Shown: positions 24,678-37,425 of the stretch, piece by piece
Layout: every line of letters begins with the position of its first letter
How positions within the stretch are numbered: position 1 is the stretch's first letter
Origin: Akebia trifoliata
Lineage: Eukaryota; Streptophyta; Magnoliopsida; Ranunculales; Lardizabalaceae
Reading direction: 5' to 3'
Assembly: GCA_017979445.1 (NCBI GenBank)
Contig: CM030716.1
Location: forward strand, 15,333,443-15,397,442
Length of the DNA: 64,000 bases
Program-made: the position numbers and the translations under genes
The notes under the pieces: generated by a model
Seen by the model: the letters and a program-made list of their open reading frames with translations, nothing else
Database searches by the model: none
What the model was told of the DNA's origin: nothing

Positions 24678-24827
24678 CCATTACTCTTTCACCCAAAGTA
24701 GGTGGAGTAGAACTCCTAGAGTCTAGTCCATTACATTTTCACCCATAGTAAGTAGAGTAGGATTCCTAGAAAATAGTTCATTACTTTTTCACCCAGAGTA
24801 GGTATAGTAAAACATTTAATTTATGCT
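24678..24827. repeat. Three 50-bp tandem repeats
   Basis: Copies start at 24678, 24728 and 24778: CCATTACTCTTTCACCCA, then AGTAGGTGGAGTAG(A/G)A(C/T)TCCTAGA. Period is exactly 50. They lie between gypsy pol and its 3' LTR. Confidence 0.8.
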
Positions 24828-25345
24828 CAGATTATGCTTAGACTTTACTCAGATTTTGCTCAGACTTACTCAAACCTTACTTAGATTATCCTTAAAACTT
24901 ATTCAAATTTTGCTCAAACTTAGTCAGACCTTACTTAAACTTTACCCAGATTTTTTTAAAATTTTTTGCTCAATTACCTTACTCAATTTTCTTTTTCATT
25001 GTTAAATTTGTTATCATCTCATTATAAATGTGCAAAACAGAGGCATGTATTTTCAAAATCATCATTACACTATTGCACACATATACACATTCATTACATT
25101 TGCATTAGTCAGGGAGAATTTTTCAAAATTCAAAGATCTGATACTGTCAATAAGAGCTCACACTCAAAGACCTAATAACTTTTTGTTTGAGGAAAGTTTT
25201 ACCCTTAGAAATCTGAATGTCCCAACGAATTGTTAAATCAGACTGCAAAATGAACTGCCACTAACTTTGACATTCGGATATCGCACTATCTATCAAAGTA
25301 GATTTGCTATCTAGTTTACTTTAATCCTTACCAAAGATGGGTATC

Positions 25346-26890
25346 TGTAGACACCTCATCTTTACACTTGCTTGATTAATCAACTCATCAATTCGATTGC
25401 GACAATTCCTGATGATGGATAAATATTCTAATTTTTTTTTACTAGATGTGTTTCTAAAGCTTAGATGAGATATTTTAAGTAAGAAAACTTTAGAAACCAC
25501 ACTAAGTTAGGAAAACATAATTTAAAACATAGAAATCATCATTTTGAGATAAAAATAAGTTTTATGAGAAAAATCATAAAAAATCATCAAATTATCAAAA
25601 TACCCATAATACTAGAACATCCCTAGAGGCTGCATTACACTTTGGAAAATCATTTTGAATACATAAAACAACTAACTAAAATCAAATAAATTATTTCGCC
25701 AATTTTCACAAAAATTTGACAAAATTACCAAAATGCCCCTCATAGGGTTCACGATCATTTCAAGCCAAAAATTCATGGGTGACACAAACCAATTTTCTTA
25801 TTGAATTCCTTACAAAAAATTGATTCTAAAATATTTCCAAACGTCAAAAAATGACATCCCAACTCAAAAGTCATTTTTGAGGCAAAATGATAATTTTCCA
25901 ACTCTAAAATTAAAAAAATCTGAAACTAATAATTAAAACATAAAATAATCTAAAGTGAGATCTTAATAAAAAAAATTAAAATTTTTGAACAAATAAATTC
26001 AATTAATTAAGCCCACGAGCCATATTTCAAGTGGCGACCCATTTATTCAAGTGGGGCTCACATGATATTTAATAAAGAACCTTCTACCGAGGGTCCTAAA
26101 GAATTCAAAATAATTTAATAAAGAACCCTTCATTGGGGGGTTCTCTAAAATTTAAAATTTTCATTCTACGTAAGTTAAAAAAATTAAAATTCAAATAAAA
26201 ACTAATTAAAATCTTATATAAACCACTTAACAGATTAGTTAGAGATATACCTTATTTCTAAGAGACCTAATCAAACCTTAATCTTATCAAGAAAGTTCTT
26301 TAAAAAGGAAACTCTACCACTTAATCTCGTAGGTCTTGAGAAATCCTAAAATATAAAGGTCAAAACTCTATAAAATTTTTTCAAAACTTTAAATATGGAG
26401 TCCTAAGTCAATACCTAACTCCCAAGTCTTAATTTTCAACTTAAAAATACTCAAAAATCTTAAAAAACACTCTAAAACGTTATAAAAACATCTAGATCTA
26501 GAAGAAGAAAATCTAATATCGAAGATTGAAAGTGATATAAAAATAAAGATAAAATAAGAAGATTCACACAATGAACACTCACCATCAATTTTTAAGGAAA
26601 TCGATCGTCGTAATCACTCAGGTAAAAGAAAAGATAATTTTATTTTTTATTTTGGATTTAGGCCGTCCTGCAATATAAATATTTGAAAAGAGTAGACTGA
26701 CTTTCGTCGGGCGAGATTGGGGCCTAATACCTTCTAATCTTGTAGCTTGATCCCCGTATACACAATTTATTTGTAACTTAGTGTTTTTTATCTGTTTATA
26801 GTCATATTTGGTTCTTAAACCATAAAACTAGGTGACAACTCCCAAAAAGAAAACTCGAATCTAGAGTCGCAGATTGATGGCACTTTCATT
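25346..26890 (+). mobile_element. Probable gypsy 3' LTR (right end uncertain)
   Basis: Starts TGTAGACACCTCATC downstream of gypsy pol and its 3' repeats. Another element in this window (27897-32670) has LTRs starting TGTAGACACC/TGTAGATACC on the opposite strand. Near 26828-26880 lies GGTGACAACTCCC and GAGTCGCAGATTGATGGCA, resembling the R/U5 end of such LTRs. The end near 26880 is inferred. Confidence 0.5.
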
Positions 26891-27896
26891 ATTAGAAAAA
26901 TTCTACAATACCAAGATTAATTAAAAATAACCATATAAAAAATAACGACTATTAAAAAAATCCTACAAAATAAAAATGATGCCTTACAAAATAAATTAAT
27001 GAAAATATTAAAAAATAGACTTCAAACAAGTAGAATGTCATAACTAATAATCAATCTATATGGATGTTTAAATTGAAGCCCGACATGTAAGATGATTATC
27101 CCCTTCTTCATGACAACAATTGCAATGTATTGACCTTTTTTCAACTTCTTGTGACTCAATCCGTCTCTTCTTCAGTCTATCTGGTGGACGACGAGTACAT
27201 GGATGTTAGATGTTAGTTGCCAAGGTGTTTTATATCCAATCACCTTCTAATTTTGGCATGTCATGTGTCCACATAGGTTGTATGTGATATGAATAAATCA
27301 TATATTTGTGTATGTATTTTATAACAATCATCGAAATAAGGATACACTAAACAATGTAATTTCAAAAATACAGCACATGTATGTATCCACAGAATATCGG
27401 TAAACATCCAATCATAACATGAGCATGTCATGTCTTGTAGATTCACACGATGGTATACTGATCCTCCATATACCTCAAATTCAAATTGTGATGCTTAATA
27501 AACCTCAAAATTCTTTTTCCATGTTGTATTTTTCTTTATTTTCAAATCAACTAAAGGACCAACTGCAGTACTCTATTGTTCTTCACAACATCTATTGATC
27601 AAAACCATCATTTTTTTTTCTAATCTTATCAATAAGTCCTAAAATTGGCATAGCACGTGCTTCTATAATCCATTTGCAATATGATTCTACATGATTGGAT
27701 GTAAGCAAGTCATAACGTTTGGCTGAGAACTTGCAGTTCGTCCAATGTTCAGGTGATTGTATTATCACTTAATTATAGGCCTTAAGTAAGATAAACTTAA
27801 CCTTAGTCAATGCCTTTCTATAATCCGCCTCAAACCTTGAATAAGTCGTTTTACTAAGTAGGTTTTTCAAGGATTGCCAAACTTTCTTTGAGAAGT

Positions 27897-30041
27897 TGTA
27901 GACATTAGATGTTTGTCTTGGAACCTCAATGCTATGATATTTGAAGTCACCACTATTATTTTTTGGAAATGGGTGTGAATGAGCATCCGAAATAATTTTG
28001 AAATTGATTTTATCATTGTAATAACTCTTATACATGAGAAAGATATGGTCTACTTAAGATCTAAGTATGGAGGTTCGGTTAGAAAATGGAAAAGGTGTTA
28101 CGCATCCCATCCTCTCCATCAAATGTGGTTTACTTTGAAACTTGGCCAATCTTTTGAAAAATTTAAGAAAATAAGAAAAATACATGAAAATGCATGAGAA
28201 ACATGAAGTGGGTAGGTGCACATGGTGTGTATGTACATATTTGAAAGATGATTTAAAGTTAGTGTAGACATAAGGAATATCCTATAGAAGAAGATATCCC
28301 ATAAAGTTATCACATTTTTATATGAGTTGGAATGTTGATTTAGGATTTTAGAAAAGTTTCATAAATGAAGTTCCCTTTAGATCCACAACCTTAATGCATG
28401 CATGCTTAGCTAGAAATTTAGTATTTTAACCCCATCAAAAGAATTACACAATTCTTTATCATAGCCAAACATGTGTGGTGTGTGTGCATAGTTTACATTA
28501 TGATGCATGAGATGAAAATAGGTTAAAAAGGGCTTCAACCTCCATCTTTTCGACCAAACTGCCTTAAACATTTCATGCCTAAGGTTGATGTTCAATCTAC
28601 TCGGGATGAAGGAGGGTTCTCCATTACATCCTAAATGTTACTAAAAAAAAGAAGAAAGGAGTAGGAAAAGAAGATGAAAGTTAAAAAAAATTAAATCCTA
28701 ACCCACCTTTTTCCCTTGGTAGTTTTGAATGAACTTCGAGCTTTGAGAGATATACTTGAGTGTTGAGTAATATAGTTGAAGGTTGAGTGAGTTGAAAGTT
28801 GAAAGATGAGATAATAAGTAGGGATTTTGGTAGAGTTTTAGGTTGAAAGATGGGGGCTTGAAAACATGAATTGTTCATAAAAACTGAGGGTATTTATAGA
28901 ATTTTTGGGGAACTTTTGGGGATAAAATGGTCCAACCCTAAAAATAAAGATAATGGACATGAGGTTTAGGTTATTTCTTTTTGGATTTTTCATTTGTATA
29001 AGGGTAAAGGTGACATTTGTGAAGAAATCCAAAAAACATTATTTGATATTTGGTTTTTTGATAAATAAAGATGAGATAACAAAAAGTACTTTTAGGAGGG
29101 AAAATAGGAGAGTGACATGTGTAAAGGTGGAGTGACAATTGAAAAGTGGATCTTGGTTCATTTGTAAATAATTAATAAAGTAAGGGTGGATGTATTTTTT
29201 TTATAAATAGACCAGTGAGAGAATAAAATACTTTTGGGAGGGTAAGTAGGAGAATGACATGTGTAAAGGTGAAGTGGTAGGTAAAAAGTAGACCTTGGTT
29301 CATTTGTAAATAACTCATAAAACAATGATGGAAGTATATTTTTGAAATGGACTAATGGAAGAGTTTCATGTATATATTTGAAGATTTCCACCTTTTGAGG
29401 GTATGATTGAAAGTTCTCTCAACTTTATAGATTATTTACCAAAGACCTAAAAATCTTTTTGGGAAGGGCATTCTTAGATTTTCATAAAGGGGAGTTGACT
29501 CTCCAATTAGATAATGCATTGGGTATTGAGGGCTTATGGGAGATCAACATGTGTCACTTTTTGAGGAGATGTGAGATAATGGGCTTGGTATTGAGCTTAA
29601 AGTGGACTTGGTTCAAGACTTAGATAATAGACTTTGTCTTGGTCTTACGTTGGATTTGAAAATGGATCTGGGTTATGGATTTAGAATGTCATTGGGTTCA
29701 GGACTTAGAGAATGGGTTTGAATTTATGTTAAAATGTGGACTTTTTTTTGGGCTTAGATTTGGTTAAGAAGTGGACTATGGTTAGGGTATGGGGGATGAA
29801 TCGGTTAATGGGGAAGGGATATGGATCCGGGTTGGTTCATGATAGGGGGTAGGAAATTAAAGTGGATTAGGGACAAGGTTGAGCATACAAAATTATATGA
29901 CATGATGCACGTATGCATGTATGCATGAAAGTGATGCTAAGTGGCAATGCGGGCTTGTTGAAAGGCTTGAGTTCTTAATTAGAATCAATTCGAGAAAATT
30001 CAGATTTTCTTAACAGGTTCATGTAAATTGGGGTGTCTACA
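27897..30041 (-). repeat. 3' LTR copy (full length, 2145 bp)
   Basis: TG...CA ends on the minus strand. A TATA-like TCTATAAATAC lies near 28890-28900. It contains an internal direct duplication of about 143 bases (about 29076-29218 and 29219-29360; both include TGACATGTGTAAAGGTG and GGTTCATTTGTAAATAA) that the other LTR copy has only once. Confidence 0.7.
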
Positions 30042-30764
30042 ACGTCATAACCTTAATGCATGTATACAATACTAGAAACTTAGTGTTTCAACCCCAACAA
30101 GAGGGTGACACATTTCTTCATCATGGTCAAGCATATGTGAGTAGGTGCACGGTGTACAATATGATCCATGAGATATGTTGTATGTGAGAGAATGCTTCAA
30201 CCCATACCCTTTCGATTGAACCAATGTCCAATCTACTAGAAGTGAGAGAGGGTGTGTATTACATCCTACAAGATTTTTAAAATATAAAATAAATGGAGGG
30301 TTAAAAGTAGAAGATGCAAGTACTTGAAAATGAAAAGCTAATCTTACCCATATTGTCCCTTGATGTTCTTGAATGAGCTTGAATCTTAAGAAATGAACTT
30401 GAAGGTTAAGTGTTTTAATTGAGGGTAGATGTTAAAGAAGATAGGAGTTGTTGGTTGAAGGTTGAAAGATGGGTGAGAGTCTTTGAGTTGAAGGTTGGAT
30501 TGAAAGAAGGTTAGAGAGGTGAGTAAGAATTTTTGTAGAGTTTGAGATTGAGAGATGAGGGCTTGAGAACATGAATTACTCATAGGAAATAAGGTTATTT
30601 ATAGATTTTTTGGAGAACTTTTGGGGATAAAGTAGTCTAACCCTAAAAATAAAGAGAATGGATAAGGTTTAAGTTAATTCTTTTTGGATTTTTTATTTTT
30701 ATGAGGGTAGAAGTGAAATTTGTGAGAAAAAACCTTAAAAGCATTTTTGATCTTTGATTTTTTA

Positions 30765-31822
30765 GGGCCCGTGTGGATACAGGAGCCAGAAATACTTAGA
30801 ACATAAGTACTTTCATAAGTACTTTTTTAAGTACTGTCTGGAGTAAGTGGATAACTATTGTGTGTTAGGATGCAGGTTCTGAAAAGTACTGTTAGAAGTA
30901 CTTTTGATAGAGTTTTGTGTTTGGAAACTATTTTGAATTCTGTTTAAATGATCAAAATGCCCTTATAAGTATCAGTTACTATTATTAACATTATAACTCA
31001 ACAAATTATTCTTCAAAAGAAATAAAAGTTATTGTTTTTATCCATAAAAACTAATATAAACACCCAACAATTATAAATAAATAGAAAATATTGTGAGCAA
31101 ATATATACAACCACTAAAAATATGAAGAAGCTTTCACCACATCAATGGATAGTAAATTTGTGTGTAATTGTTCACATCAATTTTCCAATAAGAAAATTTC
31201 AACCATAGTTGGAATGCTCATGGATAAATCATTGAGTAAGCAATTGGGGGAGTTAGAAATTCAAATTCAAATGCTACACTAAAAGACTACCACCACATCA
31301 ATGGATAATAATAAAATATTATTTAATTGCATTTTTGAGGGTATGCTTGTAATTTTCAAAATTTATGATGGACATACTTGTCCCAAATGCTATACCAAAA
31401 AGCTACCACCACATCAATGGATAGTAATATAGTATTACTGCAATTGCATTTTTAAGGGTATGCTTGTAATTTTCAAAATTTATGAGGGGTATACTTGTCC
31501 CAAATGTTACACCAAAAGGCTACCACCATATCAATGGATAGTAATATAATATTATTTCAATTGCTTTTTTAAGGGTAGATTTATAATTTTTGAAATTTAT
31601 GAGGAGCATACTTGTCCTAATCTCGTCATTTTGACAATATTTTGTGACTCCGCGCAATAGTAGTTTAGAGAAGTAGCACCATCGGTACTCCGTGAAAAAG
31701 CACTAAAATGACTCCACAGTAAAGTAGTTCTTTCTAAGAGTAATTTATCCAAACACTTTTAAAGTGCTTCTGACTCCCCGCAAAAGTCAGAAGTACTTAG
31801 AAAAGTCAATCCACACAGGCCC
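30765..31822. mobile_element. Harbinger-like MITE with TTA target duplication
   Basis: Terminal inverted repeats GGGCCCGTGTGGAT and ATCCACACAGGCCC match with one difference. TTA flanks both sides (30762-30764, 31823-31825), the usual PIF/Harbinger target duplication. The subterminal parts are rich in AAGTACTT(T) motifs (AAAAGTACTGTTAGAAGTAC, AGAAGTACTTAGAAAAG) in both orientations. No coding capacity. The homologous site in the other LTR copy (near 29055) is empty. Confidence 0.85.
31275..31620. repeat. Internal tandem repeats of about 117 bp
   Basis: Three units inside the MITE share CTACCACCA(C/T)ATCAATGG, then AAGGGTA(T/G)(G/A)(C/T)TT(G/A)TAATTTT, and CATACTTGTCC. A fourth partial unit starts near 31130 (TTTCACCACATCAATGGATA). 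Confidence 0.75.
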
Positions 31823-33578
31823 TTAGTAAATAGAGATAAGAGAACAAAAGTACTTTTAGGAGGGTAAGTAAGGGAGTGATATGTGTAAAGGTGAGTGGTA
31901 GGTAAAAGGTAGACCTTGATTCATTTATAAATAACTCATAAAGTAAGGGTAAATATATATTTTTAAAATGGACTAATAGGAGAGCTCTATGTATGTACTT
32001 GAAGATTCCTATCTTTTGGGGGTAAGATTGAAAGTTCTCCCAACTTTAAAGATTTTTATTAAAAAATGAAAGTACCTTTTTGGTTTGACCATACTATTTG
32101 AAGAGAGCATTCTTGAGATTTCTCAAGGAAGTTGACCCTCTAAGTAGGTTAGAGCATTGAGTATTGAAGGCTCATGAGAGACCACCATTTGTCCTTTTTT
32201 GGGAAGTGTAAGACCATGGGCTTGGTATAGGCTTATAATGAACTTGACTTTGGATTTTGATTTTGAGCTTGAGTTATAGGCTTATGATAATTTAGGTTTG
32301 AGTATTTGGATTAGGTTTGAATGTGGATTTGGTATTGGATTAAGATATGAATAATGAATGGGTTAATAGATAGTGAGTTTGGATTAGGGAGCGGGTAAGA
32401 AATCGAGTCGGACCATGGATTCGAAGACATGGATTAAGGAAGTAAGTATGAAAATAGATTAGATTATAGAAATATGTATGAAATTAGATTGGATTAGGGA
32501 CAAGATTTAGGCATGCAAAACAATATGAGATTATGCATGTGTGCATGTATGTATGCAAAAGGTGTCAATTGGCAATGTAAGCCTGTTGAAGGGCTTTAAG
32601 CTCTTAATTCGAATCAACTTGAGAAGATTTGTATTTTTCTAATGGGTTTGTGCAAATTGGGGTATCTACAGAACTGACATCCCACTACGTGTTGCATAAA
32701 ATTTTGCTCGAAATGACGATAACAATGTGAATAAAATCTAAACTCAAAATTATCTTTTACAACACGAAATATATTTTGGTTCTAGTTTGAAACGAATATA
32801 ATATCTCAATCATCGTTCAATGCCATTTTTAGATTTAATAGAAATCACTTCCAATCTTCATATGTCTCCAAGCTAACAATAGAAAATGTTATACCATTAT
32901 TGTCATCGATAGTTGTCACTGCAAGTAGTGTCCCCTTGAATTCTACTTTAAAAAATGTCCTATCAACAAATAAAATAGGAAGACAACCAGACTGAAAACC
33001 ATGGAGGGATGTGTGGAATGCAACAAATAATTGGTGAAGACGTGGATCCTTTATTATTGTATGAATCGCTATAGACCCAAGGTTAGACTCCATTATCCAT
33101 GGTAATCTCATATATGAGTCTTTTGCTACACCATGAATTTCACTATTTGCAAATTCTTTTTCTCTCCATGCTTGCTTATATGACAAGTTAACAATATAAC
33201 CTCGAAAAAATCTTTCATTATTTCCATATGTGCATAAGTTGGTGTATCCCTAATTTTGTTACTCACAACACTGGCAACCAACTTCTTCAAGATATTTAGC
33301 TTTATAATGTCATTATCTCTGCATTGTGTGTGTGCACAATCATGTACTTGTAATTTGTGAATGTCATATTAATTTTGTTGGCAAATAGCTCCCAATCATA
33401 CCCCTTAACAAAGCATTTTACCTTAATACGTTCTCTGTTGTTCTTGATGAAAGAATAGACAAATCGATGAGTAATATAATTTTTTTTTCAGTGTATATCG
33501 AAAATCTTCACCACTTTCAAATAATGGTTATGTTCTCTCGGTGACTTGATTTGAGCTAGTTGCCATATTCGTAGACAT

Positions 33579-34654
33579 TTAATATAATCTGTGCAAGAAA
33601 TAAAGGATATTTAATAAATGCAATCACAAATTGAAATACAGTTGTTATGCCATGAAATACACAATTTGAAATCTCAATGTCGCAATAATAACTTTTTATC
33701 AAAATAGTGAGTGTTTCATGCCTTCATCCAATATATTAAATCTTTAGGGCAATATAATACAAGAAAAATATTGAATAAAAATCAAAGAAAACCTGAAAAT
33801 TAGGGTCTTCCATTGAATTTCTTTTTCTTTATGGGAGAAGAAAATGTTGGATTAAAAATCAAAGAAAAAAACGTAAAAATTAGAGTCTTTGTTTGAATTT
33901 TTTTTTCTTATTGGAGATTAACCTATACAATCGATCAATGATTTCGAATTTCAACTTTTTAATAGTAAAGATTCATGTAATCTTATCTAATTTCGTCAAG
34001 AAAAGTAGATATTCCATCAAGAACACCATAATACTTGAGAGTGGGAAAAAGAAATTGAATCATAAATCTTAATGTTGACAAAATTCATCTGAACTTGAAA
34101 AGCCAAAAATTAAAGAAAAGTCATTCTAATTCAATAATCAAGAAACCATGCAAATGAGACATCAGAACATAAAGCTGATCGTCGTGGGTATTCTTATCAC
34201 TCTTATTCTCATCATAGTTTTGTCTTTTTGTAATGACTTCAAATGTTAATTGGAACATCATTCCCCCCCCCATTGCACTTGATTATGTATACCATGGTAG
34301 ATTTATAATATAGCTTCGATGTCATAGTAGCTTACTAAGTAAGGCTAGGTTTAATCTTTAATATTGTAATGTGAATTGAGTCTACTCTAAGTGTGAAACG
34401 TACTCCAACACCACTTTTTTTTTTTAACTAATAAAAATGCGACAATTGGTCTACCCATAGGACTACCCTTAAAACTTTATTTGTTTGAAGTTCAGTGGGG
34501 CATGATGTCATTTGTTTGAGAAGATGAGGTGGTATTTCTAATATCTATAAAAATCTAGGTATTAATCACTAATTTTTTATTACTCTTTTTTCAAGAAGTT
34601 CAGTCATCCCTACTAATTAGCTCCGCCCATATTACTAGTAGAGGAGCACAAACC

Positions 34655-34701
<47 letters not shown>

Positions 34702-36871
34702 TGATGTTCTTGCGCATCTAAAAAAAAGAATAATAGTCAATAATTTTTTTTTTAATAAGCCATACCTATTTAGCTTTTGATGAAGTCAATGTCGAACAAG
34801 ATTAATTGAGCTTTTAGTTTTTATCGTTTTGATTTCAATGGAGATTGGAGAAGACGCCTACGGATCCATTTAGGTATTTTAGACTTTTAAAATACTAATT
34901 TAGGTGTTTTAGTTAAAAGGTGGAACTTTACATATTTTTTTAACGATAATAAGATGGAAATTTCAAAAGACCTTCCAAAGGATGACTTTTCAAAAACAGG
35001 GTCTTTAAAGGTTTATATTATATAAATAGAGCCCTTTTGATCTGTATTTTAATAAATGTGATTCTAATAGTAATTTTTCCTTAATATCATGTAATTTAGT
35101 ATTGGTAAGAGTTTATATAAAGACAAGTGGCGTGTAAAAGAACTAAAAATTTACAATTTTTTTTTTTTAAAATGTGTTTCAAAAGTTTATATATATAAAA
35201 TTACAAGTAAAGTTAAAGCGAGAAGGTAGAATAATAAGATTAACTAAAATAATTATTATTTTTATTAATAATTATAATTTTGAAGGAAAGAAAAATATTT
35301 AAAATTGTAATATAATCATTATATGATAATTTAGAATTACACTTAAAATAAACCATTAACAACAAAGTAATTATTTATCTAATGAAAATAATCACACATT
35401 TAGTTTTGATATATAAATAAACAAAAGCATACATATTAAAATATGAATAATAAGTGTGAAAGAAATCAAGACAAGAAATATTTTTAAATTATATTTATAT
35501 TACATTTGGGTTCGGGCAAATCAGGTTGGCCAATATTTATATCTGCGCCCAACCCGATTTGAGTCGGGAGTTTTTTTTATGTTGTTCGAACTCGAGACTC
35601 TGAATCCAAGCTAACTATACCCAGACTGACCCAAGGTCAGGGTCAATCTAGCGGATTTGGGTTTTGGCCGCCAAAGTTGCAACCCTAAGTTTAGCCTAGT
35701 AAAAATGTTAGATAGGTTTACCCCTTTGAGAAGGAATATCTCATATATATATATACATGTATGTATGTATATATTATGAACTATTACTTGTGAAAATTTG
35801 ATTTTATTCTAATTTTGATTCAATAATATAGATTTAAAAAAAAAAATCAAAATTCCAATACTAATTCATTAACAAAAAGCCATCTTGACTTCCAGTCAGG
35901 GGTAAATATAATCTGGAAAATTGCAGGGGAGGTTAAACATAATATTATCAAATTTTCAAGGGGTTTAGGAAATTATAATTATTATATATCTAAATCTTTT
36001 CTATTATAACAAGAGAAGCGGAGCAGTTGTTATAAGCGGAGTAAAAGTAGTTGGAAACCAAAATTTGAATGATCATAAATGCCTCCACTTCATGTTTAAA
36101 TTTAATATAAAATTGCAATCTACAACAAGTTGCTTGGATTTCAAAATTTTAAAAATATTTTCTTTTACTATCTAATCTAAAAACGAATTTAATAAATATT
36201 TTAAATTACAAATAAACCCCTTTGATACATGTATTTTTGCACATGTCACATTCTAGTACTATATGTGTATTGACGAACATGTACCATTTATACACTTTTG
36301 ATTTTCGAATATATATTTGACCAAGTCATAGGGACATGGTGAATTCAAAGTTGATCCAATAAATTATCAAATTTGATTTTTATTAGAATGGGTCCTTCTT
36401 AGTTTTGAGAACCAAAATCCTTGATCCAGATCGAGAGTTATTGGAGTCGAATGATTAGAACTTGGTTTTGATCCAGTCCGTTCCATTGACAATACTAATC
36501 CTATCCAAATTCTAATCCCTCTAAATGACATAGGTACATAATATTGAGAAAGACTTTCCTTACATAGTAATATTTCAAATCATACTAAGAGTCTTTAAGC
36601 TCAAATGGATAACTAAATTGGCAATTAAAAAAAGACAATCCTCTAGATATCATGAAAAACCTCCAATCAAAAGGAATAATTAAAAATAATAATTTTTTGA
36701 GGCTTGATCCAAGGATTGAAATTGGGCGTTACTCAACTCCCAAATTTAAAATTAAAATTTAACATTAAGAAGTAATCTTTTTTAAAAGTTCATAAAATTT
36801 TATCTTATAGTAGCATGTGATCATGTTTTTAGATGGCACAAGGCGAGCTCAAGGATCCTTAGTATGATTTG
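33579..36871. other. Long AT-rich stretch, no gene seen
   Basis: I see no convincing exon, transposase or LTR. It includes a C-run at 34263-34271, the (GA)n tract at 34657, and a GC-rich island at about 35510-35690 with repeated CAACCCGA/GGTCAGGGTC-type words that could be an old transposon end. Confidence 0.5.
34657..34699. repeat. (GA)n microsatellite
   Basis: About 21 uninterrupted GA units. Confidence 0.95.
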
Positions 36872-36884
36872 AAATCTTACTAAG

Positions 36885-37120
36885 TTGTTTCTTTTTTTTG
36901 TTGGATATTGTGAGTGTCCCCACCCTTTGGATGGGACTACTCCTACGCTCACATGCACCGCGCTCTGAGAAAATCCTATGTTCAACAGGTTGAGTCAAGG
37001 GTCAACATGACCCTGGAGGGTAGCCCCAAGAAATTTATAGTTTCATGGGACTTCGAACGCAAGACCTACCTCAAGGGCTTGTCAAGTGAATGGCTTGCCA
37101 CTAGGTCAACCATTGGGGTT
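36885..37120 (-). mobile_element. tRNA-derived SINE with target duplication
   Basis: On the minus strand an A box (GGTTGACCTAGTGGCAAG) is followed by a B box (GTCTTGCGTTCGAAGTCC), and the element ends in an A-rich tail (complement of 36885-36900). Flanks AAATCTTACTAAG (36872-36884) and AAATCTTACCAAAG (37121-37134) look like the target duplication. No coding. Confidence 0.75.
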
Positions 37121-37425
37121 AAATCTTACCAAAGTCTATGAGGCTAGACTTACTCCGTAAGAGTCACGTGTGGTGACTAGAAATAACAGCCGATGATATC
37201 AAATGACACCTTTGTGCGGGTCAAAAGCCAAGATCCATGGATTACCCAACAAAAAATAGTCTATCTAAAGTACAAATCATCCAATCTCCACCTCTATCTC
37301 TCCCTAAAAATAAAGAAGATCAGAGCTAAATTCACAAAAACAAACAAAACCAAACCAAGTTAGCAATCACCTTCAATCCATTCAACAACCCTTCCTTGCA
37401 TTTCCTCCTTTCATGGCCTGTAGAA

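Larger units (their letters stand above)
27897..32670 (-). mobile_element. Deleted LTR retrotransposon (two LTR copies, no internal region) nested in the MULE
   Basis: The insert has TGTAGACATT at its left end and GGTATCTACA at its right end. It is flanked by GAAGT (27892-27896) and GAACT (32671-32675), a 4/5 match as a 5-bp target duplication. Removing it rejoins the MULE reading. Inside are two related units on the minus strand, 30041-27897 and 32670-30042, each starting TGTAGA(C/T)ACCCCAATTT. The first retains about 490 bases that the second lacks at its far end. There is no primer site or pol between them. This fits a retrotransposon that lost its whole internal region plus the end of its 5' LTR. 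Confidence 0.78.
30042..32670 (-). repeat. 5' LTR copy (truncated, carrying a MITE)
   Basis: Similar to 28387-30041 along its length once the 1058-base MITE at 30765-31822 is removed. Shared landmarks include ACCTTAATGCATG, TTTTGGGGATAAA and GTGCAAATTGGGGT(A/G)TCTACA. A TATA-like motif lies near 30598. The part matching 27897-28386 is absent. Confidence 0.7.
27068..33578 (-). pseudogene. MULE (Mutator-like) transposase pseudogene, split by an LTR element
   Basis: Read on the minus strand, leaving out 27897-32675, domains come in MuDR order. First is a MuDR N-terminal domain (RERIKVKCFVKGYDWELFAN, about 33480-33370). Next is the MULE transposase core (SYKQAWREKEF, LFVAFHTSLHGF, LPILFVDRTFFK with a catalytic-type Asp, FKGTLLAVTTIDDNNGI; 33186-32845), followed by YEDWK and HCYRHFEQNF. 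After the insertion come FSKKVWQSLKNLL, PEHWTNCKFSAKRYDLLTSN and WIIEARAMPIL. A SWIM-like zinc finger (CSCYDW ... HTC, about 27425-27350) and a C-terminal zinc knuckle (CNCCHEEGDN..TC) end at stop 27068-27070. Stops and frameshifts are frequent. It once mobilised a Mutator-type element; I did not find its terminal inverted repeats. Confidence 0.88.
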
